Shown: piece by piece, positions 8,262 to 13,056 of the stretch
How the letters are laid out: each line of letters begins with the position of its first letter
How positions within the stretch are numbered: position 1 is the first letter of the stretch
Program-made: the position numbers and the translations under genes
Source of the DNA: WVWW01 sp041568335
GTDB taxonomy: Bacteria > Acidobacteriota > Polarisedimenticolia > Polarisedimenticolales > Polarisedimenticolaceae
Assembly (NCBI GenBank): GCA_041568335.1
Contig: JBFFZZ010000060.1
Span: forward strand, 1-13,056
Length of the DNA stretch: 13,056 bases
Direction of reading: 5' to 3'
Notes under the pieces: model-generated
What the model was told of the DNA's origin: nothing
Databases searched by the model: none
What the model saw: the letters and a program-made list of their open reading frames with translations, nothing else

Positions 8262-8266
8262 CCCTC
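8262..8266 (-). promoter_or_regulatory. Ribosome binding site of the HEAT-cyclophilin gene
   Basis: Read on the minus strand this is GAGGG, 4 nt before the ATG at 8257. The spacing is short but supports this start over the longer one at 8326, which has no comparable site. Confidence 0.45.
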
Positions 8267-8296
8267 GATCCGCGCAGACGCGCTTGGGAAGCGGAC

Positions 8297-8302
8297 ATTA
8301 TA
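8297..8302 (-). promoter_or_regulatory. Perfect -10 box (TATAAT) for the HEAT-cyclophilin gene
   Basis: On the minus strand these bases read TATAAT, the exact sigma70 -10 consensus and rare in DNA this GC-rich. Initiation would fall near 8290, giving a leader of about 33 nt before the ATG at 8257. The hexamer 17 bp upstream is a poor -35 match, so strength or activator dependence is unknown. Confidence 0.45.
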
Positions 8303-8344
8303 GGATCCGCGGCCGCCACCGGCCACGCCCCGACCGGGCTCAAA

Positions 8345-8373
8345 TTGACCCTACATCCAGCGGCTGGTACCGT
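8345..8373 (+). promoter_or_regulatory. Candidate promoter of the lolA-like gene
   Basis: TTGACC at 8345-8350 matches five of six -35 bases and is followed, after exactly 17 bp, by TACCGT at 8368-8373, a weak -10 with first, second and last bases matching. The start point would be near 8380, almost on top of the ATG at 8384, implying a leaderless or nearly leaderless transcript. Confidence 0.3.
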
Positions 8374-8383
8374 GGGTGCCGTG

Positions 8384-9070
8384 ATGACCTCGAGCCGAGT
8401 TCCGTGCATAACCGTGATTGTCGCGTGCGCCGCGGTGCCCGTGAGCGCGACCGATCTGAACGACGTGTTGAGTGAGTTCGACCGGGTTCAGGCGGGCATG
8501 CACACGATCAGCGCGGAGTTCACGGAGACCAACACCAGCGCGTTGCTCAACGAGCCGATCGTCGCCCGGGGACGTTTCTTCATGACAAAACCCGACGCGA
8601 TCCGCTGGGAGTACTCGACACCCGAGGAGATGAGCTTCGTTATCTCGGCCGACGAGTACACCGGTTACTTCCCGGTTCGAAAGAAAGCGGAAAAACGCAA
8701 CATCCAGCGCTGGCGGGATCAGTTGTTCCGCTTCTTCGGCGTCGGTCAGGGATCGGGCGAGCTGGGCAAGTTCTACAACATCCGGTTGCGCGAGGCGGAT
8801 GAGGACAGTTTCCTGCTCTCGTTGTCCCCCAAGCGTCGCCGCGTCAAGAAACGCGTCGACGAGGTGTTGTTCTGGCTCGACGCAAAGACCTACCTGCCCA
8901 CCCGGATAGAATACCGCGCGTCCGACGGAACCGGGCGCACGATCGAGTTCGACAAGATCCAGCTCAACCCCGATCTGTCCGCCAGCCTTTACCAGGTCGA
9001 GCTTCCGGATGACGTGACGATCACCGACGGTTTCAGCGGTCTGTCGGGGATCAGTACCGAGACCCCCTGA
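8384..9070 (+). CDS. lolA: LolA-like outer membrane lipoprotein carrier protein
   Basis: The protein has 228 residues, a typical LolA size. In diderm bacteria LolA ferries lipoproteins across the periplasm from the LolCDE exporter to the outer membrane. I chose the ATG at 8384 because it gives a compact signal peptide: R5, a hydrophobic core at about 8-19, and a probable V-S-A22 cleavage site before T-D-L. An open frame extends to a TTG at 8345, but that would add residues ahead of the signal peptide. After cleavage the sequence shows the family pattern: an early F-x-E-T strand, A-R-G-R-F-F-M-x-K-P-D-A-I-R-W-E-Y, a central strand-rich region, and a late D-A-K-T-Y-L-P-T-R-I-E-Y. There is no clear Shine-Dalgarno. 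The next gene starts 8 bp after its stop, so the two are probably co-transcribed. The symbol is by family; the substrate is not proven. Confidence 0.82.
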   Translation: MTSSRVPCITVIVACAAVPVSATDLNDVLSEFDRVQAGMHTISAEFTETNTSALLNEPIVARGRFFMTKPDAIRWEYSTPEEMSFVISADEYTGYFPVRKKAEKRNIQRWRDQLFRFFGVGQGSGELGKFYNIRLREADEDSFLLSLSPKRRRVKKRVDEVLFWLDAKTYLPTRIEYRASDGTGRTIEFDKIQLNPDLSASLYQVELPDDVTITDGFSGLSGISTETP

Positions 9071-9078
9071 ACATCGAT

Positions 9079-10032
9079 ATGTCCGCGTCTCGCCCCGTCG
9101 GGTTGGTCCTGGACCCGTTGTTCGAGCGGCACGACACCGGACCGGGTCATCCCGAGCACGCCGGTCGACTGCGACGTGTTCGTGAGGCGCTGACCGATTC
9201 CGGGCTGGCCGACCGTTGCACTCGCGTCGAGCCGCGGCGCGCTTCCGACGTCGATCTCGAGCGCGCCCACGATCGCGCCTACATCGCCGCGGTGGAACGT
9301 GCCTGCGCTGCGGGCGAACGCCAGCTCGACTCGATGGATACCTCGGTCTGTCCGGAGAGCGCGGAGATCGCGCGTCACGCCGCCGGGGCGCTTTGCGGCC
9401 TGTGCGATGCGGTCGCGACAGGCGAGCTGTCCCGCGGGTTCGCCGCGGTGCGCCCGCCCGGCCATCACGCCGAGGCCGATCTCGCCATGGGCTTTTGCCT
9501 GTTCAACAACGTCGTGATCGCCGCCCGCCGGCTCCAGGCCGAGCACGGGATCGAACGCGTGTTCGTCCTCGACTGGGACGTGCACCACGGGAACGGGACC
9601 CAGCACATCCTCGAGGACGACCCCAGCGTGTTTTACGCTTCATTGCACCAGTGGCCGCTCTATCCCGGGACCGGGGCCGCCAACGAACGCGGCGTCGGGG
9701 CGGGGGAGGGCGCGACGCTGAACTGCCCGTTACCGCCCGGCACGGGCAGCGAGGGTTTCCTGCAGGCGATTCGAGAGACGGTGCTCCCCGCCGCCCGCGA
9801 TTTCCGGCCCGGCTTCGTGCTCGTCTCCGCGGGCTTCGACGCCCACGAGGCCGATCCGCTGGCGTCCCTGCAAGTGCAGACCGAGGCCTACGGCGAGGCC
9901 ACCGACCTGCTGCTCGGCCTCGCCGACGACGTCTGCGGCGGAAAGTTCGCCTCGGTTCTCGAGGGCGGCTACGACCTCGACGCGCTGGCGGCGACCACAC
10001 GGCTCCACCTCGAGCGCTTGCTGGATCACTGA
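9079..10032 (+). CDS. Histone deacetylase family protein (class II-type amidohydrolase)
   Basis: This is a 317-residue zinc-dependent deacetylase-fold protein. Bacterial members remove acetyl or related acyl groups from proteins, polyamines or small amides. The core residues are all visible: G-H-P-E-H near the N terminus, R-P-P-G-H129-H130, the zinc ligands D167 and H169 in D-W-D-V-H-H-G-N-G, a third ligand D254 in S-A-G-F-D-A-H, and the catalytic tyrosine Y298 in G-G-Y-D. An active enzyme is therefore expected. No signal peptide is seen, so it is probably cytoplasmic. The ATG at 9079 lies 8 bp after the lolA-like stop with no good ribosome binding site, which suggests translational coupling. 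Its 3' end overlaps the convergent alpha/beta hydrolase gene by 7 bp. It could be AcuC-like or acetylpolyamine-type; sequence alone does not separate these. Confidence 0.93.
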   Translation: MSASRPVGLVLDPLFERHDTGPGHPEHAGRLRRVREALTDSGLADRCTRVEPRRASDVDLERAHDRAYIAAVERACAAGERQLDSMDTSVCPESAEIARHAAGALCGLCDAVATGELSRGFAAVRPPGHHAEADLAMGFCLFNNVVIAARRLQAEHGIERVFVLDWDVHHGNGTQHILEDDPSVFYASLHQWPLYPGTGAANERGVGAGEGATLNCPLPPGTGSEGFLQAIRETVLPAARDFRPGFVLVSAGFDAHEADPLASLQVQTEAYGEATDLLLGLADDVCGGKFASVLEGGYDLDALAATTRLHLERLLDH

Positions 10033-10706
10033 CCCCGGCAGCGATCGACGAAGCGCCGGGTCGCGAGGGCGACCTCCTCCAGCACGTCCTCGTGGGTCCG
10101 CCCCGATCGCCTCGGCACGTGAAACGAGTGATCCGCGCCTTCGAGGATGTGCAGCTGGGCGCGTGCGCCGAGCGCGCCGCATGCCGGCTCGATCAGATCC
10201 AGCCTGGCGAGAGTGTCGCGTGTGCCCTGCAGGAACAACATCGGCACGTCGAGGTCGTTGAGGTGTTTCGCGCGTGCCGTACCCGGTTTACCCGGCGGGT
10301 GCAACGGGAAGGCGAAGAACACCAGGCCGATCAACGCGGACCCCGGGTTTTCCGAAACCCACGTGGAGCTCATGCGCCCGCCCATCGAGCGCCCGCCGGC
10401 CAGCAACGGGAGTCCGGGATGGAGATGCGCCGCGGCTTCGATCGCGGCGCCGACCGTGGCCAGGCGCAGCGGCAGCGGGTCGGGGAACCGGCGCCCCTGT
10501 TCCATGTACGGGAACTGGTAGCGGAAGGTCGCGACATCCCGCGCCGCCAGCACCGCGGCGAGCGATTCCATCCCGGAATGGCGCATGCCGGCCCCGGCGC
10601 CGTGACCCATCACGAGCAACGCGACGGCCCGCCGCGGCACGAGGCTGAGACACGAGACCGTCCCGGCGCGATCGGAAACGTGAAACGTCGCCTCGGTGAC
10701 GTTCAC
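10026..10706 (-). CDS. Alpha/beta hydrolase of the KANL3/Tex30-type family
   Basis: This is a 226-residue, single-domain alpha/beta hydrolase without a signal peptide. The likely catalytic triad is S107 in the elbow G-R-S107-M-G, D164 in G-T-R-D, and H193 in G-A-D-H-S-F-H. The H-G-A-G-A-G stretch at 35-40 should supply the oxyanion hole. The elbow, the H-G-A-G motif and the F-F-A-F-P-L-H-P-P-G-K stretch are characteristic of the bacterial relatives of TEX30/KANL3. The substrate is unknown. The start is a GTG at 10706, which overlaps the TGA of the upstream nrtS-like gene in a GTGA arrangement, so coupling is likely. The 3' end overlaps the convergent HDAC-family gene by 7 bp, leaving no room for a terminator between them. 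Confidence 0.9.
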   Translation of the reverse strand: MNVTEATFHVSDRAGTVSCLSLVPRRAVALLVMGHGAGAGMRHSGMESLAAVLAARDVATFRYQFPYMEQGRRFPDPLPLRLATVGAAIEAAAHLHPGLPLLAGGRSMGGRMSSTWVSENPGSALIGLVFFAFPLHPPGKPGTARAKHLNDLDVPMLFLQGTRDTLARLDLIEPACGALGARAQLHILEGADHSFHVPRRSGRTHEDVLEEVALATRRFVDRCRGQ

Positions 10707-10945
10707 GGAGTGTCGCCCCCGACCGACCGCGCGGCGCGGATCGCACCGACCGACGACAGCGTGGAAACGCAGTAGGGCACCATCACGGTCAGGCCCATCT
10801 TGAGCCAGCGGACGGTATCGATCTCCCCACGCAGGATCGCATCACCGTGGTTGATCGAGATCAGGATCGCCCCCACGACGACGGCGTAAACGAGGGCGCG
10901 TCGGACGACGCTCGCACAGAAGGCGAGCTGAAGCCAGGCTACCAA
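10703..10945 (-). CDS. nrtS: NrtS-like small membrane protein (putative nitrate/nitrite transporter)
   Basis: The frame is open far upstream, but that part only shadows the peptidase gene. The real gene should begin near the peptidase stop. No ATG or GTG fits; the TTG at 10945, overlapping the peptidase TAG in TTGGTAG, gives 80 residues, the usual size of this family. AAGGA lies about 11 nt upstream, a rather long spacing. Two hydrophobic segments are visible, about residues 16-33 and 48-69. The pattern I-N-H-G-D-A-I-L-R-G between them and the later V-P-Y-C-V-S-T match my recollection of NrtS, a short protein implicated in nitrate/nitrite transport in cyanobacteria and found widely elsewhere. 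The stop overlaps the start of the hydrolase gene. Family membership is moderately sure, the start less so. No nitrate-assimilation gene is nearby, so the substrate is not supported by context. Confidence 0.65.
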   Translation of the reverse strand: MVAWLQLAFCASVVRRALVYAVVVGAILISINHGDAILRGEIDTVRWLKMGLTVMVPYCVSTLSSVGAIRAARSVGGDTP

Positions 10946-12750
10946 CCGCAGCTGCGTCCTTCGTTCTGTTCTTCGAGCCAGCTCATCAACGGCGCGAAGT
11001 AGTCGACGATCGCCGTGGCGTCCATTTCGCGCTGCCCCGTCAACGCCTCGAGCGCATCCGGCCAAGGCTTGCTGGCGCCCATCGCGAGCATGCTCCGAAG
11101 CGCCTGACCGGCCGCCTCGTCTCCGTAGATCGAGCATTGGTGCAGCGGTCCGTCGTAACCGGCGAGCTCGCACAGGCTGCGGTGAAACTGGAACTGCAGG
11201 ATGTGGGCCAGGAAATAACGGGTGTAAGGCGTGTTGGCGGGCACGTGGTACTTGGCACCGGGGTCGAAGTCGTCCTCGCTACGCTCGACGGGGGGCTGGA
11301 TCCCCTGGTACCTGGTGCGCAGCTTCCACCAACCCGCGTTGTAGTCGTCGGGCCCGATCTCACCCGAAAAGACCTTCCAGCGCCACTGGTCGACGAGCAG
11401 ACCGAAGGGCAGGAAAGCAACCTTGTCGAGCGCCATGCGCATCAGGATTCCCAGATCGCCGCCGGACCGTGGAAGCTCGTCGAGAAGCCCGACCTGCACC
11501 AGGTACTCCGGCGTGATCGACAGCGCGACGGTGTCGCCGATGCCTTCGTGGAAACCGTCGTTCGCGCTCGTCTGGTGCAGCGGCGACTGCCGGTTGTAGG
11601 CGCGTTGATAGAAGTTGTGACCCAGCTCGTGGTGCACCGTGACGAAATCCTCGGCGTTGATCTTGATGCACATCTTGATACGCAGATCGTCCACACCGTC
11701 AACGTCCCAGGCGCTGGCGTGGCAGACGACGTCGCGGTCCCGCGGTTTGGTGAACAGGGAGCGTTCCCAGAACGTCTCCGGCAGCGGTTCGAAGCCGAGC
11801 GAGGTAAAGAAACGTTCCGCGTAACGAACCATCTCGATCTCGTCGATACCACGGTCGCGCAGGATCGCCGTCAGATCGAACCCCGGATCGCTCGAGCCGG
11901 GTGACACGAGGTCGTAGATGTTGGCCCACTGCTGGCTCCACATGTTGCCCAGCAGGTGTGCCGGTATCGGTTCGTCGAGGGCGACCACGCCGTCACCGTA
12001 GCGTTCGTTGAGCTTGGCCCGAACGTGACAATGCAGGGCCTCGTAGAGCGGGCGCACCTGGTCCCACAGCCGGTCGACCTCGACCGCGAACGCATCGGGG
12101 TCCATGTCGTAGTTCGAGCGCCACAGTTCGCCGAGATCGGAAAACCCGAGCTCCTGCGCACCGGCGTTGGCCAGCTCCACGAAGCGCTCGTACATCGGCC
12201 GGATCGGCGGAGCGATGGTGCGCCAACCGGTCCACAGATCGAGCAACTCGTCGGGGTCGCGGCTTTCCGCCAGGATCGTCCCCATCGACCCCAGGTCCAG
12301 ACACTCCCCGCCACGCCGGTCCGAGCAGTAAACGCCCTTGCCGTAGAGGCTCTCCATGCCGGTCGAGGTCTCGGTCAGCTCCGCCTGGAGCGCCGGGTCG
12401 CTGGGGGCGACCATCGCGAGCGAGGTCTTGAGCAGGCGCAGCTTGCGCGCCGTCTCCTCGGACATCGGCCGGCCCTCGAAGCGTGTCGCCTGGGACGCGA
12501 ACTCGACGGTCGCGGCGATGACGTCCTTCGAGAGATCGGCAGCGATCTTCTCCGTATCCGCGGTGATGAAGTTCTGCTGGACCCAGGAGGCGCGCTCACG
12601 CTTGACCCACAGGTCGAACAGCTCGGCCTCCATCTGAGCGACGAACTCCTCGGGATCGTCCGTCCGGGTTGGTCCCTCGGATCCGGTACAGGCGACCAGC
12701 GACAGGACGACGGCGGCACACAAGGAGATCGGGCGCGCTTTGAACGGCAT
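10939..12750 (-). CDS. M2 family zinc peptidase lipoprotein (angiotensin-converting enzyme-like)
   Basis: The protein has 603 residues, matching one ACE catalytic domain. M2 enzymes release dipeptides from peptide C termini. The N terminus (K4, R6, hydrophobic core, lipobox L18-V-A-C21) marks a lipoprotein, so it should work outside the cytoplasm. The zinc site is complete: H374-E375-L-G-H378 and E402 in H-E-G-I-G-D, with the 28-residue spacing found in human ACE. Other ACE hallmarks are present: V-C-H-A-S-A-W-D, and A-K-Y-H-V-P with the downstream P-Y-x-R-Y-F and F-Q-F-H, matching the substrate-binding lysine, histidine and tyrosines. It should therefore be active. The start is the ATG at 12750 after AGGAG at 12760-12764. 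It lies 12 bp downstream of ygfZ and overlaps the following nrtS-like gene, consistent with an operon. A role in scavenging peptides is an inference. Confidence 0.94.
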   Translation of the reverse strand: MPFKARPISLCAAVVLSLVACTGSEGPTRTDDPEEFVAQMEAELFDLWVKRERASWVQQNFITADTEKIAADLSKDVIAATVEFASQATRFEGRPMSEETARKLRLLKTSLAMVAPSDPALQAELTETSTGMESLYGKGVYCSDRRGGECLDLGSMGTILAESRDPDELLDLWTGWRTIAPPIRPMYERFVELANAGAQELGFSDLGELWRSNYDMDPDAFAVEVDRLWDQVRPLYEALHCHVRAKLNERYGDGVVALDEPIPAHLLGNMWSQQWANIYDLVSPGSSDPGFDLTAILRDRGIDEIEMVRYAERFFTSLGFEPLPETFWERSLFTKPRDRDVVCHASAWDVDGVDDLRIKMCIKINAEDFVTVHHELGHNFYQRAYNRQSPLHQTSANDGFHEGIGDTVALSITPEYLVQVGLLDELPRSGGDLGILMRMALDKVAFLPFGLLVDQWRWKVFSGEIGPDDYNAGWWKLRTRYQGIQPPVERSEDDFDPGAKYHVPANTPYTRYFLAHILQFQFHRSLCELAGYDGPLHQCSIYGDEAAGQALRSMLAMGASKPWPDALEALTGQREMDATAIVDYFAPLMSWLEEQNEGRSCGW

Positions 12751-12759
12751 TGGACTTTT

Positions 12760-12764
12760 CTCCT
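12760..12764 (-). promoter_or_regulatory. Ribosome binding site of the M2 peptidase gene
   Basis: On the minus strand this reads AGGAG, 9 nt before the ATG at 12750. It overlaps the stop codon of ygfZ, which supports co-transcription and possible translational coupling. Confidence 0.7.
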
Positions 12765-13056
12765 ATCCCGTCATCGGGAATGCTTCCAGCGTGACGGCGG
12801 GTCCGTCGGCCGTCCCGAGCCGCACGGAGTCGCCGATATCGGCGACTCGCGTCTTGACGTAACCCATGGCCACCGTTTCCACGCCCTCGAGACCGGCGAC
12901 ACTGGTGAGGACGCCCGTTTCCTTGCCATCGCGGTACAGCGGTGTTCCGGGCTCGATGGTGTGCTGGTCGCCCGGGACGCGGAGCCCGACGAGGCGCCGG
13001 GCGACCTTGTCGTAGGTGTTGAGGCGCGCGACGACCTCCTGGCCGACGTAACACCC
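12763..13056 (-). CDS. ygfZ: YgfZ/CAF17-like folate-binding Fe-S protein, C-terminal part (5' truncated by window edge)
   Basis: Only the last 97 codons are in the window, and the frame stays open to base 13056. The visible part begins G-C-Y-V-G-Q-E-V-V-A-R, which is the YgfZ signature K-G-C-Y-x-G-Q-E lacking its first residue. The cysteine in it is the functionally important one in E. coli YgfZ. Then follow R-R-L-V-G-L and G-x-x-T-S-V, typical of the C-terminal barrel shared with GcvT-type aminomethyltransferases. YgfZ helps maintain a subset of Fe-S enzymes and binds folate; it acts in the cytoplasm. The TAG stop is at 12763-12765, 12 bp before the M2 peptidase ATG, making ygfZ the first visible gene of the minus-strand operon. 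GcvT itself is the main alternative, but the G-C-Y-x-G-Q-E signature favours YgfZ. Confidence 0.88.
   Translation of the reverse strand, partial: GCYVGQEVVARLNTYDKVARRLVGLRVPGDQHTIEPGTPLYRDGKETGVLTSVAGLEGVETVAMGYVKTRVADIGDSVRLGTADGPAVTLEAFPMTG

Noticed and set aside
9216..10775. Plus-strand open frame of 519 codons spanning the HDAC and hydrolase genes
   Set aside because: It runs out of frame through two well-supported genes on opposite strands. Its product is arginine-rich and has no recognisable domain.
12596..13054. Minus-strand frame of 152 codons across the ygfZ-M2 junction
   Set aside because: It is out of frame with both ygfZ and the M2 gene. The neighbouring frame carries the GCYVGQE signature and a proper stop.
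1..13056. CRISPR arrays, tRNA or rRNA genes, insertion sequences, attachment sites
   Set aside because: No direct-repeat array, cloverleaf-like segment, transposase-like frame or terminal inverted repeat was seen. Coding genes fill nearly the whole window.

Overview
The window is GC-rich chromosomal DNA, densely packed, with every long coding region matching a recognisable bacterial family. The host looks like a diderm (Gram-negative-type) bacterium: it has a LolA-like periplasmic lipoprotein carrier and two proteins with clear lipobox signal peptides. The mix of an ABC permease fused to a propeller-like domain, an ACE-type M2 peptidase lipoprotein, a HEAT-repeat/cyclophilin lipoprotein and an HD-GYP response regulator would suit an environmental lineage such as Acidobacteriota or a relative. 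That placement is an inference from gene content, not a phylogenetic result.

Layout. Plus strand, 1-6157: the 3' part of an ABC-2 type permease with a long C-terminal soluble domain (5' end outside the window), then polA (DNA polymerase I), then an HD-GYP response regulator predicted to degrade cyclic di-GMP. Minus strand, 6179-8257: a HEAT-repeat lipoprotein ending in a degenerate cyclophilin domain. It converges on the HD-GYP gene and diverges from the next pair. Plus strand, 8384-10032: a lolA-like gene followed 8 bp later by a histone-deacetylase-family amidohydrolase. Minus strand, 13056 down to 10026: a tight cluster of ygfZ (C-terminal part only), an M2 dipeptidyl carboxypeptidase lipoprotein, a short nrtS-like membrane protein and an alpha/beta hydrolase. 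Adjacent genes in this cluster are separated by 12 bp or overlap, so it is probably one operon.

Themes. The genes cover DNA repair and replication (polA), second-messenger turnover (HD-GYP), envelope lipoprotein traffic (lolA and two lipoproteins), small-molecule or peptide hydrolysis (HDAC-like, M2, alpha/beta hydrolase) and Fe-S protein maintenance (ygfZ). I see no single pathway linking them all.

I found no CRISPR array, tRNA, rRNA, transposase, prophage gene or defence island, and no intergenic gap reaches 300 bp. The points most worth checking are inside proteins. PolA has lost all its proofreading carboxylates and carries an insertion of about 95 residues. The HEAT lipoprotein's cyclophilin domain lacks the catalytic arginine. 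The ABC permease is fused to a propeller-like domain. A short nrtS-like gene probably starts at a TTG overlapping the stop of the peptidase gene. I see no convincing evidence for a wholly new multi-gene system.
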